Assembly (NCBI GenBank): GCA_026127925.1
Contig: JAJSLM010000005.1
Coordinates: forward strand, 62,001 to 126,000
DNA length: 64,000 nt
DNA from: Thermoplasmatales archaeon
GTDB lineage: Archaea; Thermoplasmatota; Thermoplasmata; Thermoplasmatales; Thermoplasmataceae
Direction of reading: 5' to 3'
This document shows, in pieces, positions 54,770-63,574 of the stretch. A model generated the notes under the pieces. It did no database searches. It saw only the letters and a list, made by a program, of their open reading frames with translations, and was not told the origin of the DNA. Position 1 is the stretch's first letter. The number at the start of each line of letters is the position of its first letter. Position numbers and translations under genes: made by a program.

Positions 54770-55122
54770 ATCCAGTAAAAATGGTAATAGCAGTGCGAAA
54801 AGATCTTGACATGGGGAAAGGTAAGATAGCAGGCCAGGTTGCGCATGCCGCTGTTGAATGTGCTCTCAAAAGCGAGAAATACAACAAGAAGATCTTTAAA
54901 GAATGGATAGACACAAACCAAAAAAAAGTGGTTATAAAAGTGAATGGAGAGGAGGAACTTGAGAAATTGCTTGAGTCTTGCCGATTAAACGGATTTATTT
55001 ATGCGGATATACATGATGCTGGCTATACTCAGGTAGAACCCGGCTCTTTTACTTGTCTTGGCATAGGACCTGCGAAGTCCTCAGAGCTTGATCCGATAAC
55101 TGGTGATTATAGCCTTCTCTGA
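54763..55122 (+). CDS. pth2: peptidyl-tRNA hydrolase (Pth2)
   Basis: A 119-residue archaeal/eukaryotic-type hydrolase that recycles peptidyl-tRNA. The core is KMVIAVRKDLDMGKGKIAGQVAHAAVECAL with the catalytic Lys/Asp-Met-Gly-Lys-Gly-Lys segment, then KVVIKVNGEEELEKLLESC and the C-terminal DAGYTQVEPGSFTCLGIGPAKSSELDPITG. Length is typical (about 115-120). The start overlaps the carS stop by 7 nt, so it is part of the HTH-CBS/carS/pth2 operon. Confidence 0.96.
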   Translation: MVDPVKMVIAVRKDLDMGKGKIAGQVAHAAVECALKSEKYNKKIFKEWIDTNQKKVVIKVNGEEELEKLLESCRLNGFIYADIHDAGYTQVEPGSFTCLGIGPAKSSELDPITGDYSLL

Positions 55123-55185
55123 GAATTTAATAGCAAAGAGTTTTGATTATCGGTGTGATACATCGTCAACTGGAATGTTGTGAGC

Positions 55186-56787
55186 ATGATTTTCAAAAAC
55201 GAACAAACAGACGGGATCTTTGATGCCATTCAGGATGGTTCATCGTTACTGATTTCAGGATTTAACTTGGCAAATACGCCTGAATTTCTGATACTTGGTC
55301 TTTATGATCACTTTAAGAAAACTGGACATCCAAACAACCTGTTTTTAATGTCTGATGCCTTACCAGCTACCCCTGGACGTGCATTGGACAAAGTGCTAAA
55401 GGATGTTTACGAAAATAATGAGAAAGATTTCCTGAACGGCGTGCTGATACCTTTTCTCGGTTTTTCGCCCTGGTTGCAGAGGATCACTCTTGAGAACTTT
55501 ACACGAGTATACAGTTGGCCAATTGGAACAATGGCATACTGGATACGTGAAACCGCATCCGGACGGCCTGGACTCTTGACAAAGATAGGAATAGATACGT
55601 TCCTTGATCCGAGACGCGAGGAGGGGCGCCTTAACGACTTCGCCTCAGATGGGCAGATATGCACGGTGTCGCTTATGAGAATAAACGATGACGAATACTT
55701 GTTTTATCAGGCACCGAAGCCGGACTGGAGCTTCATTAGGGGTACGGTGGCAGATCGCTATGGGAATATCTCGCTCACAAGGGAGCCAATAAAGGGCACG
55801 GTTATGGAAATTGCACAGTGCACTAAAGCCTCAGGAAGGAACGGGAAGGTGGTTGCACAGGTAATCGAATTCATGGAAGAAGGGCGTCTGCCTCCAAAGG
55901 ATGTTGATGTTCCTTGGCCCTTTGTGGATTTCGTCGTGAAATCTCCATCAAAATTCCATTGGCAGACGAGCTCTTTTGAATTCGATGAAAGCACTTGTCC
56001 GGGATATGTACCGATTGATGAAAAAAACAATCAAATGAAGCTTGGATCTTCTGACATAGCCACAAAGATAATTGTGGGAAGGGCACAGGAAGAAATAGAA
56101 AATATGCTCAAAGCAAAAAAGGATTACATATTGATTAACATTGGTGTGGGAATTCCGACGGGACTTTCGGACAGGATAAGAGAGAGAAATCTCGGGAATA
56201 ATGTAATTACCATGCTCGAGTCTGGTCCCTGGGGTGGAGAAGCTCTTGCTGGCTCCGATTTTGGAGTTGCAAGGAACTATTTCGCCCTTTCAAGCATTCC
56301 GGATATGTTCTCTAACTATGAAAGTGGGATTGTAGACATGGCGGCCCTCGGATTCCTTCAAGTGGACAGATTGGGAAATGTCAACTCGTCAATACTCCCA
56401 GACAGGATAACGGGGCCCGGTGGATTCCCAGTTATATCCGGTGGATCCCCCACAACCATGTTTATGGGAAAATTTACGGCGGGCAATTCCGACTTCTCCG
56501 TACAGAATGGTAACCTGAAGATCAACCTGGAAGGAAAAACTATAAAATTTGTATACAAAGCTTATCGCGTTCTTTTTAGCGGAAAACAGGGGTATCAGGA
56601 ACGGAAAAAAATTCTATACATAACAGAAAGGGCGGTATTCAGGTTATCAGAGGACGGTATAGAGCTGATTGAGATAGCACCAGGTGTGGACCTGAAGAAG
56701 GACATACTTCAACGGATGGAATTTACTCCAGTGATTTCTCAAGACCTGAAGGAGATGGATTTAGACAAGTATTTGGGTTCCGGATAA
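55186..56787 (+). CDS. family I CoA-transferase (fused alpha/beta)
   Basis: A 533-residue class I CoA-transferase, probably an acetate/propionate or acetoacetate type. The N-terminal half (SLLISGFNLANTPEFLILGLYDHF, PIGTMAYWIRE) matches the alpha part and the C-terminal half the beta part. INIGVGIPTGLSDRI precedes the catalytic Glu in MLESGPWGGEALAGSDFGVARN near residue 347, followed by MFSNYESGIVDMAALGFLQVDRLGNVN. The acyl substrate is not readable. GTG 55180 would add two residues. It may feed acyl-CoA use in an organotrophic cell (inference). Confidence 0.88.
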   Translation: MIFKNEQTDGIFDAIQDGSSLLISGFNLANTPEFLILGLYDHFKKTGHPNNLFLMSDALPATPGRALDKVLKDVYENNEKDFLNGVLIPFLGFSPWLQRITLENFTRVYSWPIGTMAYWIRETASGRPGLLTKIGIDTFLDPRREEGRLNDFASDGQICTVSLMRINDDEYLFYQAPKPDWSFIRGTVADRYGNISLTREPIKGTVMEIAQCTKASGRNGKVVAQVIEFMEEGRLPPKDVDVPWPFVDFVVKSPSKFHWQTSSFEFDESTCPGYVPIDEKNNQMKLGSSDIATKIIVGRAQEEIENMLKAKKDYILINIGVGIPTGLSDRIRERNLGNNVITMLESGPWGGEALAGSDFGVARNYFALSSIPDMFSNYESGIVDMAALGFLQVDRLGNVNSSILPDRITGPGGFPVISGGSPTTMFMGKFTAGNSDFSVQNGNLKINLEGKTIKFVYKAYRVLFSGKQGYQERKKILYITERAVFRLSEDGIELIEIAPGVDLKKDILQRMEFTPVISQDLKEMDLDKYLGSG

Positions 56788-56827
56788 GTGCAAAAATACT
56801 TTTTATAATGAGTTAACATCGACATTT

Positions 56828-57718
56828 GTGAGCAGATACGTTGATGCCGGACTATTTGTCCTTATGGCATTCTTTTGGGGACTTAATTATCCTCTCGTTA
56901 AAATCGCATTGCAGTATCAGTCATTTGCTACTCTAACGCTGTTTCGAGTTATTTTCGCGATAATTTTTTCCTTCGCTATTTTTGGCAGGAGAATACGGTT
57001 TCCAAAGGATAAGACCGATAATTTCAACATTTTCATATTCGCAGTTCTCAACATTGTAATCTTTTTCACAATGTGGTTCATGGGCGAAAGCACAGTGAGT
57101 TCTGGCCTTTCCTCGATCATAATATACACGTATCCTATACTTTCTATCCTGTTCTCTTTCATATTTCTTAGAGAGGGACTGAACAATTACAAGATCGCTG
57201 GTTTGATTTTTGGCTTCATAGGATTAGTGCTGATTTTTGCAAATCAAGTAATAACGAGACCAAACGTTGGTCTAGTTTTTCTGATTATAGCCGCCATTTC
57301 CTGGTCATTTGGAATCGTTTTCCTGAGAAAATACCTGACACTTGTTGGCAGCTATACGGTGAACGCAATGCAATTCCTCTATGCTCTTCCGTTAGTACTA
57401 GTTATATCAATTCCATATCATGTTGTTAATATCTCATCATTCAACCTAGAATTCCTTCTGATTACGTTGTATATGGGATCATTGGGAACGGCTGTCGCTT
57501 ATTTTATTTTCGTTCACCTTTACTCAAAATACAGAGCATCGGAGATTTCCGGGTTTTTCTTTCTTGTTCCAGCAATCTCACTCATATTAGGCTATTTCAT
57601 TCTTGGCGAAACCATGTCTCTTGTTACATACGTTGGATTTGCGGTCATTGGAGCGGGAATATACCTTACATCAGTTAATATATCCAGGAACAATATTCAT
57701 AGTGAAATAACACATTGA
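56828..57718 (+). CDS. DMT superfamily transporter (EamA type)
   Basis: A 296-residue membrane protein with ten predicted helices arranged as two EamA repeats. Repeat 1 starts LMAFFWGLNYPLVKIALQYQ and ends with the LNIVIFFTMWFMGESTVSSGLSSIIIYTYPILSILFSFIFLREG segment; repeat 2 contains AAISWSFGIVFLRKYL and the matching YLRMGSLGT-like region. It exports or imports metabolites such as amino acids. GTG 56828 follows a TATA-like CTTTTTATAATG about 25 nt upstream. Confidence 0.88.
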   Translation: MSRYVDAGLFVLMAFFWGLNYPLVKIALQYQSFATLTLFRVIFAIIFSFAIFGRRIRFPKDKTDNFNIFIFAVLNIVIFFTMWFMGESTVSSGLSSIIIYTYPILSILFSFIFLREGLNNYKIAGLIFGFIGLVLIFANQVITRPNVGLVFLIIAAISWSFGIVFLRKYLTLVGSYTVNAMQFLYALPLVLVISIPYHVVNISSFNLEFLLITLYMGSLGTAVAYFIFVHLYSKYRASEISGFFFLVPAISLILGYFILGETMSLVTYVGFAVIGAGIYLTSVNISRNNIHSEITH

Positions 57719-57781
57719 TTATTTTAAAACAACAACTACCTGGCAGCTACCGAGCAATTTTTATATCAATAAATAAGAGAA

Positions 57782-58996
57782 CTAATTAACGCCTTCGCGG
57801 CCAGATCGTCTGAGTATAGGCCCATACGAATAAACAACAGCTGAAACCGTGGCGCCAATGGCAAAAATGATACCCCACAAAATAAGTGGAGAATGCAGGT
57901 AGTATGTCAATAGGACCGAGCCCAGGACTGGTGCAAGAGGCATTATCATTCCGGAGATCAACTGAAATGTTCCGAAGTACTGTCCCCTTCTCTCTGAGGG
58001 GGCCATCTTACTGACAATGGTGTAGAATGCAGGTGTGAGCACGTTCTCCCCGACGGTAAGAATTACAACGTCAACTACAAGAAATGCAAAATTTGAGCTG
58101 AAAGCAAGGATCAGAAAACCAAAAGCGTAGAACAACCCTCCAATGGACAAGCGCGTTGTTGATCGCACCCTATCGAGCAATCTATTGACAGGAAGTTGTA
58201 GAAGAACAACACCCAAACCGTTTACTGAGTATAGAATCCCAATTAAAGGATTGGATACAAGATCAAAGCGACTCCAGAATAGAGTCAGAGTGGTGCCCCA
58301 CTGACCGCTTGCGAAAAAGATGGAGCCCATGAGAATTGCCATGATTAGAAATGCCCTATCGGATTTTGGAATCTCCATCTTCGCTCTATGGACTTCTTTT
58401 GATTTTCCAGTTTCCTTGATGTATTTTAGGTAAATACCCCATTCAACGAAGGTTAAGAGTGCAGGAAACAGAAACACCCATATGTATCCTATGCCAGAAA
58501 GAAAACCGCCGACAGCGGGGCCAACTGCAAAACCGAGATTTGCTGCTATCCTGATAAAACTGAAAGCGTCTAACCTCTCTGCCTCAGCTGTTGAATCAGT
58601 TGTGACAACGTTATCCAGTATACCCTCCATGCTTGAGACTGGTCCTTCGAAAACAAACGCAAGATATACAACAAAAATGCTTAAGTCTAGACCCACTCCA
58701 AGCAACATTATGATTAAGAGAAGAGCTCCAAAAAGAGGCAACCAAACAGCAAGCGGTCGTCTCCCAATGCTATCGATCAAATTCCCGCCGTAGAGAGAAA
58801 AAGGGACAGACAAGATAGCGGTAGCGAAGAATAATATCCCTATGTATTCATAAGGAACATGTCGCACAAGTAGCAGATAAAGTGGAGTGAACACCCATAT
58901 CTGTGATCTCCCAAGTGTGCGTATCATCTGCACCATACTTATTGGGAACACGAACTTGTTTGAGAAAAGTTTTGAATACCTTTGTAGAAACGGCAT
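57782..58996 (-). CDS. MFS transporter (drug-exporter-like)
   Basis: A 404-residue protein with twelve predicted helices. GGNLIDSIGRRPLAVWLP after helix 2 is the MFS motif A, and the second half has LDRVRSTTRLSIGGLFY. Unlike the transporter at 39894 it has no PESPRWL loop, so it is more like drug or metabolite exporters. It is convergent with the EamA gene (63 nt apart), and the promoter region toward tmk is A/T-rich. Confidence 0.88.
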   Translation of the reverse strand: MPFLQRYSKLFSNKFVFPISMVQMIRTLGRSQIWVFTPLYLLLVRHVPYEYIGILFFATAILSVPFSLYGGNLIDSIGRRPLAVWLPLFGALLLIIMLLGVGLDLSIFVVYLAFVFEGPVSSMEGILDNVVTTDSTAEAERLDAFSFIRIAANLGFAVGPAVGGFLSGIGYIWVFLFPALLTFVEWGIYLKYIKETGKSKEVHRAKMEIPKSDRAFLIMAILMGSIFFASGQWGTTLTLFWSRFDLVSNPLIGILYSVNGLGVVLLQLPVNRLLDRVRSTTRLSIGGLFYAFGFLILAFSSNFAFLVVDVVILTVGENVLTPAFYTIVSKMAPSERRGQYFGTFQLISGMIMPLAPVLGSVLLTYYLHSPLILWGIIFAIGATVSAVVYSYGPILRRSGREGVN

Positions 58997-59133
58997 AAAT
59001 AGATTCCAATTCTCGGCGGTATTTGATTGAAGGATTTAGATTATTCCTTTAGCCCAGGTTAAAATATGGATGTTTATCGTAGTCCGATAAACTTTCAATC
59101 ATTCAATTTTTAAGGACATAAGATATAATCGTG

Positions 59134-59736
59134 ATGATGTTCATAGCTCTTGAAGGCATAGACGGTTCTGGAAAATCCACGATAACCAGATTGGTTGCAG
59201 AAAGGTTGAAGAAAGATGGATTTAAGGTATTTACAACCCACGAGCCTACAAATGACAAGGTGGCCATTGACGACCTCGTTAGAGACCGGAATGTTGAGTC
59301 TTATCTCAAACTGTTCTTCTCTTTCACGGAGGATAGATTTTCCCATCAGTTAAAGATAAAGGAACACCTAGATAATGGAGAAATAGTGCTCTGTGATCGT
59401 TACCTTCTCTCATCGTATGCATATCAGGGGCAGGTAATACAAGGGTTATTTGGGAATAAGCATGAAGCAATTCAATGGATGACCAATGTTTCCCGCATCA
59501 TTACAGTTAGGCCAGACATGAATTTCTTGCTGGATATAGATCCTGACATTGCTCTGAAAAGAATTTCCGAAAGAAAGCAGGTTACGTCTTTTGAAGACCT
59601 TGGCTACCTGAAATCCGTTCGTGATTTCTACACTTCATTGGTTTCCAGTGATACGATACTGATTGACGCTTCTAAATCTACAAAAGATGTAACGGAAGAT
59701 GTTTATAAAATTCTCCAATCAAGGATTACGCAGTAG
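59134..59736 (+). CDS. tmk: thymidylate kinase
   Basis: A 200-residue P-loop kinase that phosphorylates dTMP to dTDP. Motifs are ALEGIDGSGKSTITRLVAERL (Walker A), FTTHEPT (the TMP-binding region), LCDRYLLSSYAYQGQVIQG with the catalytic DRY, and a LID region IALKRISERK. Start ATG 59134 has a TATA-like ATTTTTAAGG centred about 26 nt upstream; the adjacent GTG and second ATG are in frame. Its stop overlaps the convergent MetAP gene by 11 nt. Confidence 0.95.
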   Translation: MMFIALEGIDGSGKSTITRLVAERLKKDGFKVFTTHEPTNDKVAIDDLVRDRNVESYLKLFFSFTEDRFSHQLKIKEHLDNGEIVLCDRYLLSSYAYQGQVIQGLFGNKHEAIQWMTNVSRIITVRPDMNFLLDIDPDIALKRISERKQVTSFEDLGYLKSVRDFYTSLVSSDTILIDASKSTKDVTEDVYKILQSRITQ

Positions 59737-60607
59737 TTACGATAACCTCATCCGGGAGTATAAGTAAAGTGTGCTCCGCCTGAGAAATAAATACACCTTT
59801 ATGTTCCCTTAGCACGGGAAACTCTGAAAGCTCCCGGTTTTTCTTCATTGTGTCAATGTATTTTTGGTAATCAGGGATAATCTTTGATACTGCCCGTTGA
59901 GAAAAAGGAACAGTGTTGAAATTCTGGTACAGTAGCTCATCTTTCCTAATCTTTGTACCGTCTAATATGTAAATGTTTCCTCCCGACCCATTGTGAATCA
60001 TTCCGATCCCTGTGCTTGCGAACGGTTCAATTGCAATAGCCATATTGGTTCCAAGTAACTGACCATTACCGTCGTCATAGTTGGGTATAAATAATCTTGA
60101 ATGGAGATCGAATCGGTCTATGCCATGACCTCCGAGATTCCGCACAGGACGAAAGCCTCTTTCACCGATGACTCTTCCAATTTCTGCGCCTATCTCGTTT
60201 ATCGGTATCATTGGCCTAACTTTCTTTATGGCAGCATTGAGAGCTTCACGAGTTGCATCAATTAGATCCGAATGCTCTCCCAATTCCCCTACCTCTACTG
60301 TTAAGGCGTTATCAGAAAGGTAGCCGTCAATTTCTGCCCCGACATCAATTTTCAGAACGTCTCCTCTCTGCAATTTTGTTCTGTCACCAACAGATGGTGA
60401 ATAATGAGCAGCATTGTTATTTATAGAAAGATTAACAGGAAAGGCTAACTTAGCCCCCTCTCCCATTATAAAATTTTCTATTCCTTCAGCGACGTCGAGC
60501 ATCAATGCACCGGACTCGGCCAGTGACTTGCCTACTTCAAGAGCCTTTTTTCCGATAACCCCTGCTTGTTTGTATTTCTCAACAATAGAGTGATCCAAAT
60601 ATAACAC
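59726..60607 (-). CDS. map: methionine aminopeptidase (type II)
   Basis: A 293-residue enzyme that removes initiator Met from nascent proteins. The dinuclear metal site is formed by Asp residues of LKIDVGAEIDGYLSDNALTV, His in NLGGHGIDRFDLH, Glu in AIAIEPFAST and Glu in FISQAEHTLLI. The type II insertion is in the second half, and the length fits archaeal MetAP2. It opens YLDHSIVEKYKQAGVIGKKAL. Confidence 0.96.
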   Translation of the reverse strand: MLYLDHSIVEKYKQAGVIGKKALEVGKSLAESGALMLDVAEGIENFIMGEGAKLAFPVNLSINNNAAHYSPSVGDRTKLQRGDVLKIDVGAEIDGYLSDNALTVEVGELGEHSDLIDATREALNAAIKKVRPMIPINEIGAEIGRVIGERGFRPVRNLGGHGIDRFDLHSRLFIPNYDDGNGQLLGTNMAIAIEPFASTGIGMIHNGSGGNIYILDGTKIRKDELLYQNFNTVPFSQRAVSKIIPDYQKYIDTMKKNRELSEFPVLREHKGVFISQAEHTLLILPDEVIVTTA

Positions 60608-60979
60608 CAGTTTAGATTCTATATTCGTGCTTCACTAATATTTATTGCGCAAGGGTTGATAAGCCAATAATCGGCATTAATTTTCTCTATTCGTAAAAAC
60701 ATAATTATTCGCGAATTTGAGGAAAGGAGAAAACAGAGATCATAACAATGGAAATCCTGACAGTACATTTTTTTCCAGTTTGATTTTACTCCACAATTGT
60801 GCTTCTCAAATCCAGTTTCGTCGCCTAATGTAAGTACTGTCCCAAATCGATAGTCTACCATAGTCTGCGACAATAAGGAACAAAACTAAAAACGAAAATT
60901 AGATCACGCTACACAAAAGTGAATAAAACCTTATCGCTTATTCAGATTCATTTTTTTCCGTATCCAAAATTCAGTGAAC
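60608..60979. other. intergenic region between map and a small gene
   Basis: About 370 nt with no gene that I can support. An 84-codon frame on the minus strand (60619-60873) is open but has no recognisable domain, and its cysteine-rich, low-complexity end looks spurious. A/T-rich stretches near 60630-60650 may serve the map promoter. Confidence 0.35.
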
Positions 60980-61258
60980 CTACCGTATCCGCCTCATTGC
61001 ATAGCGAACCTCATGGCTTCTCGGAAACTCTCTTGCGAATGCTGTTTTCATAAGCCGATCGAGATCTCCTTCTTCAATTTTCATATCAATTGCCGAAAAT
61101 CCAAATTCTCGAAGTGTCATATCGCCATTTTCATTTTTTATTACCGTGAATCCCCTGTCTTTTTTGAACGTCTTAAATTCAATTTCATATCCGGGCTTCA
61201 TCTTCCTTATCATACCGACTGCAACTTTTAACGAACCATCGGAAGAGATCATAGGCAT
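60980..61258 (-). CDS. small unidentified protein
   Basis: A 92-residue protein with a mixed beta/alpha pattern: KVAVGMIRKMKPGYEIEFKTFKKDRGFTVIKNENGDMTLREFGF, then a helix-rich basic tail ending in EVRYAMRRIR. The segment VAVGMIRKMKPGYEIEFKTF followed by a Gly-turn recalls a small SHS2 or KH-like fold, but I recognise no family. It has codon use like its neighbours. Real gene status is likely; function is unknown. Confidence 0.6.
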   Translation of the reverse strand: MPMISSDGSLKVAVGMIRKMKPGYEIEFKTFKKDRGFTVIKNENGDMTLREFGFSAIDMKIEEGDLDRLMKTAFAREFPRSHEVRYAMRRIR

Positions 61259-61408
61259 ACATCATAGATTCCAAGAATCTAATTAAAACTTATTAGAGCA
61301 CATAAAGTTTGGCCAAGCTTTTCACGTTAATGAACGCTATTGATTTATCACTAAAAAATAGCAACATTTTCCCTGTATAGATTATGTATGCAATGGAAAT
61401 AGCAAATA

Positions 61409-62302
61409 ATGAAGATCACCGGGATCATTGACAGTATTGTAAGAGGTGGCCCCGGCATAGGAATAATGGTTACTTATTCGCTACTCGCAATCTTCGGTTA
61501 CATTTTTGGATACAGAAGTGGAGGCAATTTCCAAATAACCATAATTGTGCTCTTGGCTGTTTCTTCAATTTTCACGCTTGGTGCAACTAATATATTAGAC
61601 GATTACTTTGATTATTCAAATGGAATAGACGCAATAGGAGATGCGAACAGCGAGACCAGGACACACCTAATCATACATGGATATCTAAGTCCAAGAAAAA
61701 CCCTGATCCTGGGCCTATCTCTCATCGGTATTCCGGCTGCCTTTATGTTCTATCTCATATTTGTTGAAAATAGGCCTTTTGTTCTTTTTTATGCCATTGT
61801 TTCAGTTTTTATATTGATTGAGTATGCAGGCCCACCGCTAAAATATAGGTACCACTATTTTGGTGAACTTGGCGTGTTCGCCTCAAATGTAATAACAATC
61901 TCCGGATCATTTTATGTATCTACGGGACATTTGAATATAGTTCCTATAATAATTTCTCTGCCACTGGCACTTGTTATCTCTCCACTTGCGTTTTTAGGTA
62001 ACACCCGGGACATAAACACCGACATAAAGAAAGGGATACACACAATATCAATGAGACTTGGAGAAAGAAAGAGTGACATTGTTTACGGTACTTTATTCTT
62101 AATTGGTTATATCTTAGTTTTTATCGATGTTGCCGAGAAAATATTTCCTTTTGCGTCCCTTATAGTACTACTTACTTTTCCATTTGCTTTGTGGCACATT
62201 CATAAGATCATAACAAAAGGCGCACCCCCTAATGCAGAAAAGATAGGTGGTTTGGTATCCATGTTTTTTACTGCAGCCTTGATAGCCTCAATCGCAGTCT
62301 GA
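61409..62302 (+). CDS. UbiA-family prenyltransferase (MenA-like)
   Basis: A 297-residue integral membrane prenyltransferase, most like 1,4-dihydroxy-2-naphthoate prenyltransferase, which adds the isoprenoid tail to menaquinone precursors. The first Asp-rich motif is TNILDDYFDYSNGIDAIGDANSETRTHL near residue 66; the second is AFLGNTRDINTDIKKGIHTISMRLGERKS near residue 195; YAGPPLKYRYHYFGELGVF is the MenA-type loop. Eight or nine helices are predicted. Thermoplasma make menaquinone and thermoplasmaquinone, consistent with this. A Rieske-type protein gene follows 76 nt downstream. Confidence 0.88.
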   Translation: MKITGIIDSIVRGGPGIGIMVTYSLLAIFGYIFGYRSGGNFQITIIVLLAVSSIFTLGATNILDDYFDYSNGIDAIGDANSETRTHLIIHGYLSPRKTLILGLSLIGIPAAFMFYLIFVENRPFVLFYAIVSVFILIEYAGPPLKYRYHYFGELGVFASNVITISGSFYVSTGHLNIVPIIISLPLALVISPLAFLGNTRDINTDIKKGIHTISMRLGERKSDIVYGTLFLIGYILVFIDVAEKIFPFASLIVLLTFPFALWHIHKIITKGAPPNAEKIGGLVSMFFTAALIASIAV

Positions 62303-62378
62303 GCCTCTTGTCTTCTTTTTATTAGCTGTAGCGGAGAACAAAACAAATAATAATGTGTATGAATAGAGGTACGATAAT

Positions 62379-62699
62379 ATGACATGGTACAACGTTATAA
62401 AAGACGGAAAATTGAAAGACGGCGATCTCTTCAAAGCCTCAATCAACGGAAACGAGGTCCTGGTAATTAAGGACGGGGACAGATACTATGCTACTTCCTT
62501 GCACTGCACGCACGAACAGTACGATCTTTCTGAGGGATTTATGGACGAACATCACCTGATTTGCCCAAATCATTTTGCAACTTTCAACCCTTCTGATGGT
62601 TCCGTAATAAGTCCACCTGAAGGTGTCGAAGAAATACCTCCACTTAAGTCCTATAAGACTAAGGTTGAAGACGGAAATTTACTGGTAGATTTTCCGTAA
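62379..62699 (+). CDS. Rieske-type [2Fe-2S] ferredoxin
   Basis: A 106-residue soluble Rieske protein. Cluster ligands are Cys-Thr-His (LHCTHEQYD) and Cys-Pro-Asn-His (LICPNHFATFN), giving two Cys and two His. This is like the small electron carriers of oxygenases and assimilatory nitrite reductases (NirD/BphF), not the membrane cytochrome bc1 subunit. No signal peptide is present. The electron acceptor is unknown. Confidence 0.92.
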   Translation: MTWYNVIKDGKLKDGDLFKASINGNEVLVIKDGDRYYATSLHCTHEQYDLSEGFMDEHHLICPNHFATFNPSDGSVISPPEGVEEIPPLKSYKTKVEDGNLLVDFP

Positions 62700-62801
62700 A
62701 TTACACTAAATTAGGTTTTAAGAAACTAGATTTAAAATTAAGGAAATCGCAGTTTTTCTGCGAACATTTTTGTTCAGTTAAAATGAATTTTAAAGTAAAG
62801 A

Positions 62802-63332
62802 TTATTCTACATAGTTGCAAGCGGGATTGTCGCACTGGAATACAGTTATCTCGCCCTTTGAATTGTAGACTGGTCTAAGTACCCCCGTTTTACACTTTGG
62901 ACATATGTGCTCGTATTCTTTCGTTTTGTGCGAGAAAAGAACATCGTGAAGAGTCTCAGAAGAGAGGTATCTTGAAAGGTCGGTTACTGTTACTACACCC
63001 AATAATTTCTCATTCTTATCAAAAACAGCGCAGCGACTTAGACCATTTTCGGATAGATAAGCCGCAACATCCTTTATGTCATCTTCAGAAGATACGCGAG
63101 GTAACGGTTTTCTCATCACTGCTTTAACTGTAACCTGATCCGGGCGTAAATTACGCAAAATGAATCTTCTTATTATACTCCTCTCGCTCAATAGACCAAC
63201 ATACTTATTAAGATCGTCAACAACAAGAAGACCGTATAGATTGTTCTTATTCATCTCGGAAACTGCATCAAAGATAGTGGCCTTTTCACTTATTGTCTTG
63301 AAATTTCTGTCGACAAGTTTTTCGACTTTCAT
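62802..63332 (-). CDS. CBS-domain pair protein with C-terminal zinc ribbon
   Basis: A 176-residue protein. The first CBS motif is VDRNFKTISEKATIFDAVSEMNKNNLYGLLVVDDLNKYVGLLSERSIIRRF; the second is VKAVMRKPLPRVSSEDDIKDVAAYLSENGLSRCAVFDKNEKLLGVVTVTDLSRY. The tail is a Cys4 ribbon, CPKC and CDNPAC (ICPKCKTGVLRPVYNSKGE and the following strand). Archaea have many such CBS-Zn proteins of unknown target. The start at 63332 has a TATA-like CAATTTTTAAG centred about 26 nt upstream; the longer frame from 63374 is less likely. Confidence 0.88.
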   Translation of the reverse strand: MKVEKLVDRNFKTISEKATIFDAVSEMNKNNLYGLLVVDDLNKYVGLLSERSIIRRFILRNLRPDQVTVKAVMRKPLPRVSSEDDIKDVAAYLSENGLSRCAVFDKNEKLLGVVTVTDLSRYLSSETLHDVLFSHKTKEYEHICPKCKTGVLRPVYNSKGEITVFQCDNPACNYVE

Positions 63333-63574
63333 AAGGGGATTATTATTTTCTGACTTAAAAATTGTTCGCCACATTAATGATACAAAATTATCGACTTAAT
63401 TTTAAGTTGAGATCTTTCAGCAATGTGTGAATTCGGAAAGCAAAATGGACAAAACCAAAGGGAGAATAGAACGATTTCTCAATATATTTGATAAATTCAG
63501 ATCAATACGAGTGAACAAAAACCGCAATTGTGAAATTACGAAAACGTATATAGTTCCAAATACTAAAACAATTC

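Noticed and set aside
60619-60873. 84-codon minus-strand frame
   Set aside because: No domain, odd Cys-rich composition, and a gap-filling position; not supported as a gene.
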